Assembly: GCA_949358305.1 (NCBI GenBank)
Contig: CASHSZ010000092.1
Location: 1 to 64,000 of the forward strand
Length of the DNA stretch: 64,000 nucleotides
Direction: 5' to 3'
DNA from: Strigamia acuminata
Lineage: Eukaryota; Arthropoda; Chilopoda; Geophilomorpha; Linotaeniidae
Positions 31,124 through 44,268 of this stretch are shown here, piece after piece. The first letter of the stretch is position 1. Every line of letters starts with the position of its first letter. Below the pieces are notes generated by a model that saw only the letters and a list, made by a program, of their open reading frames with translations, had not been told where the DNA came from and did not search any database. A program made the position numbers and the translations under genes.

Positions 31124-32799
31124 GCTAATGCTACGGTCGACGGCGATTCGCATGCGCTATCCGCTGCATCAAACCCCAAATACCGATAAAAAATCGCAGA
31201 AAACACTAATCCCGACCCAAAAACCGCCAAAATTACCCTCAACACACGCCAACAACCTTCCACCACTTAAATTACACCGGAAAAAAACAATTTCAAACCG
31301 AAAAATCAACAAAAAAGGCCAAAAAAATATTGCAAACAAAGAGAAAAGATCAATTATCGAGGCAAATCCCCACCACAAAACAACGCATCGCCGGTATACA
31401 CTTAAGCGTACAGTGCACAACACTACTGTTTATTTTCAATGATCCAATAAATAAAATTTGAAACAAAGTTGAGTGGAATTGTACGTTTCTTGTATATTAA
31501 AGTTTTTATTTTGTTTGTTTACACTTAATTTTTTTTTTCCATCATAGAATGGCGACTCGATACTTTTGTAGCTCGAATTCACTTCGTAAACGTGGTCGGT
31601 GTTCATCACGCGTCAATGCGCTCGTGCAATAGTATAGGCGCGCATACGATTTGATGCGCGCAAAACTTGCAAAACTTGCACGGAATTTGGGCAATTTTTG
31701 ACAAATTTCAGCAGATTTTTGCCTGTATTTGACAAATTTCAGAAGATTTTTGCCTATATTTGACAAATTTCAGAAGATTTCCTCAATCCTCAAACATTTG
31801 CTGAAATTTCTCATAAAATTTCAAAAATTAATTGAAATTTGTCTGAAATTTGTCTGGAATTTGTCAAATATTGTCAAAAATCCGTGGAAATTTGTCAAAT
31901 ACTGGCAAAAATCCATGTAAATTTGTCAAAAATTGCCATAATTCGGTGCAAATTGTGTTAGATATTGGAAAAATTTATTTTAACGCTTCCAACGCGCCAG
32001 TAAATCGCGCGTGCACACGCATGGATTTTTCGTCATAGTTGGATGCGCGCAAACCTCACGTAACTTGCGCCAAAATTTGGCAATTTTTGACAAATTTCAG
32101 CAGATTTTTGCCAGTATTTGACAAATTTCCACTGATTTTTGACAATATTTGACCCAACAACTGCGCCACGTTCCAGGCGCCGGTTTAGGCATTTTAGACC
32201 CGTTTTAGACCGTTTTAGATGGCGAAAACGTTCTCTCCATCATTTTCTACCCCTGGGTGAGGTTTTCAGCGTTCATGATTGATGAAAAAGCTGTTTTCTA
32301 ACTAGCTGTCCCATTGCTAGTTTTGGCGTCAGGTTTTAGCAACCTTCCGATCCGACTCTGTCGTCTGCACGACCTCCAAGACCGTTTTAGGGTTAATTTG
32401 AGTCAAATAATTCATTCTGGGGGTTGTTTTGGGTTTTTTACAAGTGTGTTTTTGTAGTTTTTATTGGTTTCAAACATTGTCAATTCTTTATACAAGTGTA
32501 ACTTTCATTTCTCTGTATTTTGAGAACTTTGCATTGCAGCAAAGTTCATTTCTTGCCCCTTAATTATTGTGTAATTGTTGGTTTTCAAGCCCGTTTTTTA
32601 ACAATAACTTTATTTGAAGTGCCTATTGTTTCAGGCACGTGCCTTTTATTGTTGAGCAATTTCTTGGGCAGTTGCGCTCCTGTTGCTAGCATTGCCGCGC
32701 GTTCTCCGCGCGCGTACTCGCGTTTCGCATCACACACATTCGGATTCGATGGCATATCGCGGCGGCACATTGTGTGGCATAGCGCGGCACGTTGCAATT
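31124..32799 (+). repeat. 1,676-bp unit B5
   Basis: Short class, 1,676 bp. From here rightward the sequence parallels A2 onward at an offset of about 19,795 bp. Confidence 0.92.
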
Positions 32800-34484
32800 G
32801 CTAATGCTACGGTCGACGGCGATTCGCATGCGCTATCCGCTGCATCAAACCCCAAATACCGATAAAAAATCGCAGAAAACACTAATCCCGACCCAAAAAC
32901 CGCCAAAATTACCCTCAACACACGCCAACAACCTTCCACCACTTAAATTACACCGGAAAAAAACAATTTCAAACCGAAAAATCAACAAAAAAGGCCAAAA
33001 AAATATTGCAAACAAAGAGAAAAGATCAATTATCGAGGCAAATCCCCACCACAAAACAACGCATCGCCGGTATACACTTAAGCGTACAGTGCACAACACT
33101 ACTGTTTATTTTCAATGATCCAATAAATAAAATTTGAAACAAAGTTGAGTGGAATTGTACGTTTCTTGTATATTAAAGTTTTTATTTTGTTTGTTTACAC
33201 TTAATTTTTTTTTCCATCATAGAATGGCGACTCGATACTTTTGTAGCTCGAATTCACTTCGTAAACGTGGTCGGTGTTCATCACGCGTCAATGCGCTCGT
33301 GCAATAGTATAGGCGCGCATACGATTTGATGCGCGCAAAACTTGCAAAACTTGCACGGAATTTGGGCAATTTTTGACAAATTTCAGCAGATTTTTGCCTG
33401 TATTTGACAAATTTCAGAAGATTTTTGCCTATATTTGACAAATTTCAGAAGATTTCCTCAATCCTCAAACATTTGCTGAAATTTCTCATAAAATTTCTAA
33501 AATTAATTGAAATTTGTCTGAAATTTGTCTGGAATTTGTCAAATATTGTCAAAAATCCGTGGAAATTTGTCAAATACTGGCAAAAATCCATGTAAATTTG
33601 TCAAAAATTGCCATAATTCGGTGCAAATTGTGTTAGATATTGGAAAAATTTATTTTAACGCTTCCAACGCGCCAGTAAATCGCGCGTGCACACGCATGGA
33701 TTTTTTGTCATAGTTGGATGCGCGCAAACCTCACGTAACTTGCGCCAAAATTTGGCAATTTTTGACAAATTTCAGCAGATTTTTGCCAGTATTTGACAAA
33801 TTTCCACTGATTTTTGACAATATTTGACCCAACAACTGCGCCACGTTCCAGGCGCCGGTTTAGGCATTTTAGACCCGTTTTAGACCGTTTTAGATGGCGA
33901 AAACGTTCTCTCCATCATTTTCTACCCCTGGGTGAGGTTTTCAGCGTTCATAATTGATGAAAAAGCTGTTTTCTAACTAGCTGTCCCATTGCTAGTTTTG
34001 GCGTCAGGTTTTAGCAACCTTCCGATCCGACTCTGTCGTCTGCACGACCTCCAAGACTGTTTTAGGGTTAATTTGAGTCAAATAATTCATTCTGGGTGTT
34101 GTTTTGGGTTTTTTACAAGTGTGTTTTTGTAGTTTTTATTGGTTTCAAACATTGTCAATTCTTTATACAAGTGTAACTTTCATTTCTCTGTATTTTGAGA
34201 ACTTTGCATTGCAGCAAAGTTCATTTCTTGCCCCTTAATTATTGTGTAATTGTTGGTTTTCAAGCCCGTTTTTTAACAATAACTTTATTTGAAGTGCCTA
34301 TTGTTTCAGGCACGTGCTTCCACGTGCCTTTTATTGTTGAGCAATTTCTTGGGCAGTTGCGCTCCTGTTGCTAGCATTGCCGCGCGTTCTCCGCGCGCGT
34401 ACTCGCGCGTTTCGCATCACACACATTCGGGTTCAATGGCCTATCGCGGCGGCACATTGTGTGGCATAGCGCGGCACGTTGCAA
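32800..34484 (+). repeat. 1,676-bp unit B6 (core-adjacent, left arm of palindrome B)
   Basis: Counterpart of A3, one T shorter in the T-run near 33,206. Mirrored by 37,731-39,416. Confidence 0.93.
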
Positions 34485-34562
34485 TTACGTGACGTGGCAC
34501 GTTGCTGTTACGTGACGCGATAGCCAGTATTTAAGCAGGGGATTCCATCATCGTTTACACAA
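34485..34562 (+). promoter_or_regulatory. Inward-facing core promoter, left side of palindrome B
   Basis: Same two TTACGTGACG boxes and TATTTAAG (34,528-34,535) as in palindrome A, at the same spacing. Confidence 0.55.
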
Positions 34563-34605
34563 ATGCGCATTGCAACGTGGAGGCGCATTCGAGTCCTTTT
34601 CCCAA

Positions 34606-35273
34606 GCGTTGAAAAAGGACAAAACTCGTATTCGATTCGAAAGCGAATCGAATACGATTTTTGTCCTTTTTCAACGCAAAATTGTATTCGATTCGCTTTC
34701 GAATCGAATACGAGTTTTGCCCTTCTTCAACGCGAAATCGTATTCGACTCGCTTTCGAGTCGAATGCGAATTTTTCCCTTCTTCAACGCGAAATCGTATT
34801 CGACTCGTTTTCGAGTCGAGTACGAGTTTTGCCCTTCTTCAACGCGAAATCGTATTCGACTCGTTTTCGAGTCGAATACGAGTTTTGCCCTTCTTCAACG
34901 CGAAATCGTATTCGACTCGTTTTCGAGTCGAGTACGAGTTTTGCCCTTCTTCAACGCGAAATCGTATTCGACTCGTTTTCGAGTCGAGTACGAGTTTTGC
35001 CCTTCTTCAACGCGAAATCGTATTCGACTCGTTTTCGAGTCGAATACGAGTTTTGCCCTTCTTCAACGCGAAATCGTATTCGACTCGTTTTCGAGTCGAG
35101 TACGAGTTTTGCCCTTCTTCAACGCGAAATCGTATTCGACTCGTTTTCGAGTCGAATACGAGTTTTGCCCTTCTTCAACGCGAAATCGTATTCGACTCGT
35201 TTTCGAGTCGAGTACGAGTTTTGCCCTTCTTCAACGCGAAATCGTATTCGACTCGTTTTCGAGTCGAATACGA
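34606..35273 (+). repeat. 72-bp hairpin and eleven 56-bp stem-loops, left arm of core B
   Basis: Copy of 14,811-15,478 at +19,795 bp. Every frame translates identically to the A copy, so no fixed difference was noticed. Confidence 0.9.
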
Positions 35274-36942
35274 GATAGTCGATGACCCGTTCCCGGACTT
35301 TGACTCGTACGACTCGTATTCGAGATGTATTCGAGATGTATTCGAGATGTATTCGAATCGTATTCGAGTCGCATTCGAGATGGTCGATGATTTCCACTCG
35401 CTCGTATACGCGTTGTATACGAGCTCGTATTTTGATCGTAATCGTAAACGAATCGTTTACAAGTCGTATACAAGTTGTATACGACGTGTATACACCTCGT
35501 ATACGAACGAAGTTTGGAAAATCCACCGGATACTTACTACGACATGAAAACACATAGTAGTCACATACGTCTTATTTGGAAATTGTGTTTTCACAAACTT
35601 CGTTCGTATACGAGGTGTATACACGTCGTATACAACTTGTATACGACTTGTAAACGATTCGTTTACGATTACGATCAAAATACGAGCTCGTATACAACGC
35701 GTATACGAGCGAGTGGAAATCATCGACCATCTCGAATACGACTCGAATTCGATTCGTATTCGATTCGAATACGATTCGAATTCGATTCGAATACGAATAC
35801 GATCAAAATACGAACTCGTAACAACTCGAATACGAATCAAAGTCCGGGAAACAAAAATCGACCATCTCGTATACGACTCGTATTCGAGATGTATTCGGGA
35901 TGTATTCGAATCGTATTCGAGTCGCATTCGAGATGGTCGATGATTTCCACTCGCTCGTATACGCGTTGTATACGAGCTCGTATTTTGATCGTAATCGTAA
36001 ACGAATCGTTTACAAGTCGTATACAAGTTGTATACGACGTGTATACACCTCGTATACGAACGAAGTTTGGAAAATCCACCGGATACTTACTACGACATGA
36101 AAACACATAGTAGTCACATACGTCTTATTTGGAAATTGTGTTTTCACAAACTTCGTTCGTATACGAGGTGTATACACGTCGTATACAACTTGTATACGAC
36201 TTGTAAACGATTCGTTTACGATTACGATCAAAATACGAGCTCGTATACAACGCGTATACGAGCGAGTGGAAATCATCGACCATCTCGAATACGACTCGAA
36301 TTCGATTCGTATTCGATTCGAATACGATTCGAATTCGATTCGAATACGAATACGATCAAAATACGAACTCGTAACAACTCGAATACGAATCAAAGTCCGG
36401 GAAACAAAAATCGACCATCTCGTATACGACTCGTATTCGAGATGTATTCGAGATGTATTCGAATCGTATTCGAGTCGCATTCGAGATGGTCGATGGTTTC
36501 CACTCGCTCGTATACGCGTTGTATACGAGCTCGTATTTTGATCGTAATCGTAAACGAATCGTTTACAAGTCGTATACAAGTTGTATACGACGTGTATACA
36601 CCTCGTATACGAACGAAGTTTGGAAAATCCACCGGATACTTACTACGACATGAAAACACATAGTAGTCACATACGTCTTATTTGGAAATTGTGTTTTCAC
36701 AAACTTCGTTCGTATACGAGGTGTATACACGTCGTATACAACTTGTATACGACTTGTAAACGATTCGTTTACGATTACGATCAAAATACGAGCTCGTATA
36801 CAACGCGTATACGAGCGAGTGGAAATCATCGACCATCTCGAATGCGACTCGAATACGATTCGAATACATCTCGAATACATCTCGAATACATCTCGAATAC
36901 GAGTCGTACGAGTCAAAGTCCGGGAACGGGTCATCGACTATC
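35274..36942. repeat. Centre of palindrome B with three 79-bp spacers
   Basis: Spacers at 35,516-35,594, 36,069-36,147 and 36,622-36,700, all in the same orientation. Includes the same GGGATG versus GAGATG difference between the two inner repeats as core A. Confidence 0.88.
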
Positions 36943-37609
36943 TCGTATTCGACTCGAAAACGAGTCGAATACGATTTCGCGTTGAAGAAGGACAAAACTC
37001 GTACTCGACTCGAAAACGAGTCGAATACGATTTCGCGTTGAAGAAGGGCAAAACTCGTATTCGACTCGAAAACGAGTCGAATACGATTTCGCGTTGAAGA
37101 AGGGCAAAACTCGTACTCGACTCGAAAACGAGTCGAATACGATTTCGCGTTGAAGAAGGGCAAAACTCGTATTCGACTCGAAAACGAGTCGAATACGATT
37201 TCGCGTTGAAGAAGGGCAAAACTCGTACTCGACTCGAAAACGAGTCGAATACGATTTCGCGTTGAAGAAGGGCAAAACTCGTACTCGACTCGAAAAGAGT
37301 CGAATACGATTTCGCGTTGAAGAAGGGCAAAACTCGTATTCGACTCGAAAACGAGTCGAATACGATTTCGCGTTGAAGAAGGGCAAAACTCGTACTCGAC
37401 TCGAAAACGAGTCGAATACGATTTCGCGTTGAAGAAGGGAAAAATTCGCATTCGACTCGAAAGCGAGTCGAATACGATTTCGCGTTGAAGAAGGGCAAAA
37501 CTCGTATTCGATTCGAAAGCGAATCGAATACAATTTTGCGTTGAAAAAGGACAAAAATCGTATTCGATTCGCTTTCGAATCGAATACGAGTTTTGTCCTT
37601 TTTCAACGC
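36943..37609 (-). repeat. 56-bp stem-loop array and hairpin, right arm of core B
   Basis: Inverted array with the same one-base deletion (about 37,295) and G-to-A change (about 36,992) as core A. Confidence 0.9.
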
Positions 37610-37652
37610 TTGGGAAAAGGACTCGAATGCGCCTCCACGTTGCAATGCGCAT

Positions 37653-37730
37653 TTGTGTAAACGATGATGGAATCCCCTGCTTAAATACTGGCTATCGCGT
37701 CACGTAACAGCAACGTGCCACGTCACGTAA
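37653..37730 (-). promoter_or_regulatory. Inward-facing core promoter, right side of palindrome B
   Basis: Minus-strand TATTTAAG at 37,680-37,687 with the paired TTACGTGACG boxes beyond it. Confidence 0.55.
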
Positions 37731-39416
37731 TTGCAACGTGCCGCGCTATGCCACACAATGTGCCGCCGCGATAGGCCATTGAACCCGAATGTGTGTGATG
37801 CGAAACGCGCGAGTACGCGCGCGGAGAACGCGCGGCAATGCTAGCAACAGGAGCGCAACTGCCCAAGAAATTGCTCAACAATAAAAGGCACGTGGAAGCA
37901 CGTGCCTGAAACAATAGGCACTTCAAATAAAGTTATTGTTAAAAAACGGGCTTGAAAACCAACAATTACACAATAATTAAGGGGCAAGAAATGAACTTTG
38001 CTGCAATGCAAAGTTCTCAAAATACAGAGAAATGAAAGTTACACTTGTATAAAGAATTGACAATGTTTGAAACCAATAAAAACTACAAAAACACACTTGT
38101 AAAAAACCCAAAACAACACCCAGAATGAATTATTTGACTCAAATTAACCCTAAAACAGTCTTGGAGGTCGTGCAGACGACAGAGTCGGATCGGAAGGTTG
38201 CTAAAACCTGACGCCAAAACTAGCAATGGGACAGCTAGTTAGAAAACAGCTTTTTCATCAATTATGAACGCTGAAAACCTCACCCAGGGGTAGAAAATGA
38301 TGGAGAGAACGTTTTCGCCATCTAAAACGGTCTAAAACGGGTCTAAAATGCCTAAACCGGCGCCTGGAACGTGGCGCAGTTGTTGGGTCAAATATTGTCA
38401 AAAATCAGTGGAAATTTGTCAAATACTGGCAAAAATCTGCTGAAATTTGTCAAAAATTGCCAAATTTTGGCGCAAGTTACGTGAGGTTTGCGCGCATCCA
38501 ACTATGACAAAAAATCCATGCGTGTGCACGCGCGATTTACTGGCGCGTTGGAAGCGTTAAAATAAATTTTTCCAATATCTAACACAATTTGCACCGAATT
38601 ATGGCAATTTTTGACAAATTTACATGGATTTTTGCCAGTATTTGACAAATTTCCACGGATTTTTGACAATATTTGACAAATTCCAGACAAATTTCAGACA
38701 AATTTCAATTAATTTTAGAAATTTTATGAGAAATTTCAGCAAATGTTTGAGGATTGAGGAAATCTTCTGAAATTTGTCAAATATAGGCAAAAATCTTCTG
38801 AAATTTGTCAAATACAGGCAAAAATCTGCTGAAATTTGTCAAAAATTGCCCAAATTCCGTGCAAGTTTTGCAAGTTTTGCGCGCATCAAATCGTATGCGC
38901 GCCTATACTATTGCACGAGCGCATTGACGCGTGATGAACACCGACCACGTTTACGAAGTGAATTCGAGCTACAAAAGTATCGAGTCGCCATTCTATGATG
39001 GAAAAAAAAAATTAAGTGTAAACAAACAAAATAAAAACTTTAATATACAAGAAACGTACAATTCCACTCAACTTTGTTTCAAATTTTATTTATTGGATCA
39101 TTGAAAATAAACAGTAGTGTTGTGCACTGTACGCTTAAGTGTATACCGGCGATGCGTTGTTTTGTGGTGGGGATTTGCCTCGATAATTGATCTTTTCTCT
39201 TTGTTTGCAATATTTTTTTGGCCTTTTTTGTTGATTTTTCGGTTTGAAATTGTTTTTTTCCGGTGTAATTTAAGTGGTGGAAGGTTGTTGGCGTGTGTTG
39301 AGGGTAATTTTGGCGGTTTTTGGGTCGGGATTAGTGTTTTCTGCGATTTTTGATCGGTATTTGGGGTTTGATGCAGCGGATAGCGCATGCGAATCGCCGT
39401 CGACCGTAGCATTAGC
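37731..39416 (-). repeat. Inverted 1,676-bp unit (right arm of palindrome B)
   Basis: Mirror of B6, long class, same as 17,936-19,621. Confidence 0.93.
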
Positions 39417-40565
39417 AATTGCAACCTGCCGCGCTATGCCACACAATGTGCCGCCGCGATAGGCCATCGAATCCGAATGTGTGTGATGCGAAACGCGAGT
39501 ACGCGCGCGGAGAACGCGCGGCAATGCTAGCAACAGGAGCGCAACTGCCCAAGAAATTGCTCAACAATAAAAGGCACGTGGAAGCACGTGCCTGAAACAA
39601 TAGGCACTTCAAATAAAGTTATTGTTAAAAAACGGGCTTGAAAACCAACAATTACACAATAATTAAGGGGCAAGAAATGAACTTTGCTGCAATGCAAAGT
39701 TCTCAAAATACAGAGAAATGAAAGTTACACTTGTATAAAGAATTGACAATGTTTGAAACCAATAAAAACTACAAAAACACACTTGTAAAAAACCCAAAAC
39801 AACCCCCAGAATGAATTATTTGACTCAAATTAACCCTAAAACGGTCTTGGAGGTCGTGCAGACGACAGAGTCGGATCGGAAGGTTGCTAAAACCTGACGC
39901 CAAAACTAGCAATGGGACAGCTAGTTAGAAAACAGCTTTTTCATCAATCATGAACGCTGAAAACCTCACCCAGGGGTAGAAAATGATGGAGAGAACGTTT
40001 TCGCCATCTAAAACGGTCTAAAACGGGTCTAAAATGCCTAAACCGGCGCCTGGAACGTGGCGCAGTTGTTGGGTCAAATATTGTCAAAAATCAGTGGAAA
40101 TTTGTCAAATACTGGCAAAAATCTGCTGAAATTTGTCAAAAATTGCCAAATTTTGGCGCAAGTTACGTGAGGTTTGCGCGCATCCAACTATGACGAAAAA
40201 TCCACGCGTGTGCACGCGCGATTTACTGGCGCGTTGGAAGCGTTAAAATAAATTTTTCCAATATCTAACACAATTTGCACCGAATTATGGCAATTTTTGA
40301 CAAATTTACATGGATTTTTGCCAGTATTTGACAAATTTCCACGGATTTTTGACAATATTTGACACATTCAAGACAAATTTCAGACAGATTTCAATTAATT
40401 TTAGAAAATGTTTGAGAAATATCAGCAAATGTTTGAGGATTGAGGAAATCTGCTGAAATTTGTCAAATATAGACAAAAATCTGCTGAAATTTGTCAAATA
40501 TAGACAAAAATCTGCTGAAATTTGTAAAAAATTGCCCAAATTCGGTGCAAGTTTTGCAAGTTTGC
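39417..40565 (-). repeat. Partial inverted unit, diverged outer end of palindrome B
   Basis: Same truncation point and same diverged ATAGACAAAAATCTGC repeats as the A copy. Confidence 0.88.
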
Positions 40566-42055
40566 AAACAGCAACAAGAATGATGTATTTAATAATTGTT
40601 TTTGCATTAGATATGTGTTTAATTCGTTTTACCTCGGTTTGTACGGTTCTTGCGCGTAGTGCGCACGTTCAACACGCGGCCACGCGCGTACATCGCGCGT
40701 GTTGCGAGCAGGACGCAACAAAAGTTTGAGAGACTCGCATTTTACCAAGTCCCCAACTTATTTTACAGTTTTAGTTTAGCTTACCAACTCGCTTGGTAAT
40801 TTCTGGATCCTGTTTAAGTGTTTCGTCGGGTTTTGAGCCCATAAACCCGTCTTTTTCCTTGGTAAGCGATTGCGTCGTCTGCTCAGAGCAACTGGCTTTA
40901 AGCGGAGATCGCTTACACGAGTCTGGAATGAGCGCTTATCACCGCATTCGGCTCCAGTCTTCGTTTCTCGTTGAAAGTTAGCTTGTTGATTCGGGTTTTG
41001 GGCGACATTGACTAAAAAGACCTCGGGAATCGTTCCCACCACTCGGTTTAGTCGTTTTCGAGACCCACGACCTCGAAAACGAAGTTAGAAGTGGCTCAAG
41101 GCCACTAGCGTGTCTGGCAGATAGCCATTTTGGTGATTTACGGGCGTCGGGCCCTTGTTCTTTGTTTCCCGCCTTTGCTCCTTTGTTTTTATTTGGTATT
41201 CAAGGTTCCTAAGCCTACAGTAGATTGGGATTAAATTCCCATGAAGATTTATTAAGTATTCATTGGTAAAAACGAATATTTCCGCCGGCGCGTTTCTCTC
41301 ATAGGTTTCGGTTCGCTCGAATCTCATTTTTGAGCGACCCAGCGAATGCGCCAAGTTACAGGCGCCAGCTTAGCAGTTTTAGACTCGTTTTCGACCGTTC
41401 TAGTGTCAAAAAACGCGTAGAGCACATTTTGCGACCTTTGGAAGTGCTTTTCCGACACCTAAGTGGTCGGAAAAGTGCTCTTCTGAGTTAAGACTCCTTT
41501 TGGCATTTTAGCGTCAGCATAAGAAATTCCTCAAACTTTTATTGAAATCTCTCAAAAATTTCTAAAATTAATTGAAATTTGTCTGAAAATTGTCAAATAT
41601 TGGCAAAAATCTGCAGAAATTTGTCAAATACGCGATCGCATTGCGACAGAAAGTCGTTTACGACTCCAATACGCACCCGTGCGTGTTTGTATCGCAACAC
41701 GAAACTCAAACGCGCCACCGCGTTGCAAGACAACCAAATTTACAAACGCAAACGCGCATTTGAGACAAAAACGAGTTTATTTTATTCACTCTCGCTTGAT
41801 CCCCCTTCATCGCGCCTCGTTGCTCCTGTGAAAAAAATATATGAGAATGCACAGAAATGAACCTTCCAATACTTACATGAAAATTGGCAACCTTGACACA
41901 AAACAGTCTATCGACACTCCCAACACCACCCCGGACATTTTTCGGAAGAGTATGGTCCACCCGGAATTCCCAGAATAGTCACCCCCAAAATGCGGATTTC
42001 GCGGAAGCCAATCCGCGAAAAGGATATGTTTTTAGCGGCGCGCCGACGCGTGCGA
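40566..42055. other. Body B: noncoding, with diverged unit fragment and hairpins
   Basis: Copy of 20,771-22,260: unique part to 41,336, diverged unit fragment 41,337-41,635, then palindrome-bearing sequence. No gene supported. Confidence 0.6.
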
Positions 42056-42375
42056 CACACGCTTCTGGAGTGCTTAACCTTATGGCGCGCATGCGGATTT
42101 TGCGGAGTGCGAAAGGGACCCCATTTTTAACATTACGGCTGCCTATATGCTGATCCCCTGTTCGCAATTTTGCGGCGGATTTTGCGGATTTTGATCAATC
42201 CGCAGAAATTGCACTTTACAAGTTTATTTTATGATTTTGTACCATTTTGTAACTTAAAAACACAAATGAACAATGTAATCACTCTATAATGCTGTTGGTT
42301 TAATCAGCACATTGTACTGCACAAAAACGCGCGCGCTCGCGATAGTACATCACCAAATGTACTTGCACTCACTCA
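42056..42375 (-). pseudogene. Broken Polinton late-protein fragment (after palindrome B)
   Basis: Identical in readable frame to the copy at 22,261-22,580, with the same breakpoint after RMRAIRL, so the break predates the A-B duplication. Confidence 0.8.
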
Positions 42376-42378
42376 AGT

Positions 42379-42530
42379 GGCATTTTTAGCCATTTTTCGT
42401 AGTAAAAATGGCCGTTTTTCGTCAAAATGGTCATTTTCAGCCATTTTTCATAGTGAAAATGGCTTTCTTCGTCGTTTTTTCTATAAAAAATGGCTGTTTT
42501 TCATCAAAAATGGCCGTTTTCATCATTGAA
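42379..42530. repeat. Short hairpin minisatellite (copy B)
   Basis: Copy of 22,584-22,735: tandem GCCATTTTT/AAAAATGGC hairpins. Confidence 0.7.
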
Positions 42531-43977
42531 ACGTTATAAAAATGTAACTTTTCAATGGCGTTTTGACGGAACCGATAAATTTTGAAATTTCACACATTGA
42601 AACCCTAATACAGGTGAATTAGTGACGCCTAATTTGTTTTAACAAATAAAGCAAACTACATCTCGCAATTTTGCATCGTACCGCATCACCTCGCCTCATT
42701 TCCGGTCTGGAAAATTAATGAAAATTAATAAACGCCCCGGCGTTTATTTGAGGCAATACGGCAATACGGCAATTGGAACCCGAAAATAACGTGGGGCTGT
42801 GTGAAAACCTGGATTTGAATTTCGTCAACGCGCGCGTTGACGCATGGGGAATGTGGGGGTCCCTTCCCAGTCAATTTCACCCCTAAAATATCCCGAAATT
42901 GACGATACATGCATTTCCAGTTAGAAAAATTGAGCTTCATGTAAATTTTGATTGTTTAGCTTTTTTTTGAAATTTCACCAATTTTCCTTATCTCCAGCCT
43001 TCCTCGCTCATTTGACACCAAAATGACCTGCATTGAGGATTTTTCCCATAATCCTTTTCGCATGTATGGAGCGCAAACAGTCGCAATAAATGAATTCAGC
43101 GGAATTCGACCTTGAGTTTGCGACGCCATCTTGAATATGAGTAAAAGCACAGTATGGTGTCAATTATTCGAACTGATCGCGGAGCATGGGACAAAAATTG
43201 AATAAAAACGAAGAAATATGATTAAAATTCAACAGAAATCTACACAAAATGATAAGAAATGTATAAACATTGATCAGAAATCGACAAAAATCGACTGAAA
43301 CCTGACAATAATCAATTCAGAATGACAAATAACGATTACAATTGGCAAAAATTGATCAAAAATACAGAAAAATCGATTAAAAACCAGCAAAAAACGAACA
43401 GAAATCGATAAAATCAATTAAAAATCAACAAATAGCCATTTTGTTTGTTTTTGAACAAATTAAGAACTTTGAAAACACACGACAATTTGAAAGAATAAAA
43501 ACCGGGGTCAAATACGCGCAGCTACTCGTTTGAACGCCGGGGAGGTGTGGGTGATGTGCCTCGAATAAACGCCGGGGCGTTTATTTATTACCAAGGCGGG
43601 ATGTGAGGCGCGAATGAAAGCCCAAGTTGGACATTGCCTCGAATAAACGCCGGGGCGTTTATTTATTTCCAAGACGAGAAGTGAGGCGAGATGATGCGGT
43701 GCGACGTATTCAAGGGGGTATTCAAGGCAGTACGCCATGTTTTCCACTATTATTCAAGGCCATGTTTTCCAGTATTTTATTTTTACCATTTTGTAAGTTT
43801 ATTGCAATATGTATAAAGTTTATTGCTTTTTGTATGAAGAGTAGTATTCTTTGTGTAATGTGTCTTTATAAACATCACACACAACGGTTTTTTCTGTTTT
43901 CTTCATGTTTATGTTTCGCGTATGCACGTGAAGCCCTGGCACATCTGTCGAACACCTGTACGCATTTGGACGCGCTC

Positions 43978-44172
43978 TGTGAGGAGAGAACATGGCGAGA
44001 GAAAATACACAACAATCACACATAGAGAGAGTACTCTAGTGAGTGAAAACTAAGTAACAATAAATAAGATTTACATGGCAATGGTATAGTTATCACTTAT
44101 CCATTAAACACAAAACAGATCTACACAACATTATACAGAGTTTGTGATTGCACACATGAAACTGCCCCAACA
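43978..44172 (-). mobile_element. 3' LTR of a Ty1/copia retrotransposon (195 bp)
   Basis: On the minus strand it begins TGTTGGGGCAG and ends CTCCTCACA, giving the canonical TG...CA. It lies directly downstream of a polypurine tract, after the copia coding frame. The other LTR is missing, so LTR identity cannot date the insertion. Confidence 0.8.
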
Positions 44173-44188
44173 AAACTCCTCCTTTTCA
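44173..44188 (-). promoter_or_regulatory. Polypurine tract of the copia element
   Basis: Minus-strand AAAAGGAGGAG immediately before the LTR start: the plus-strand primer site for reverse transcription. Confidence 0.75.
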
Positions 44189-44268
44189 TTGTGTAATAAA
44201 AACAAAACATCAAGGTAAATAAAATATTATAACCAATGATAAACTAGGATATAACAAATAATAAACTA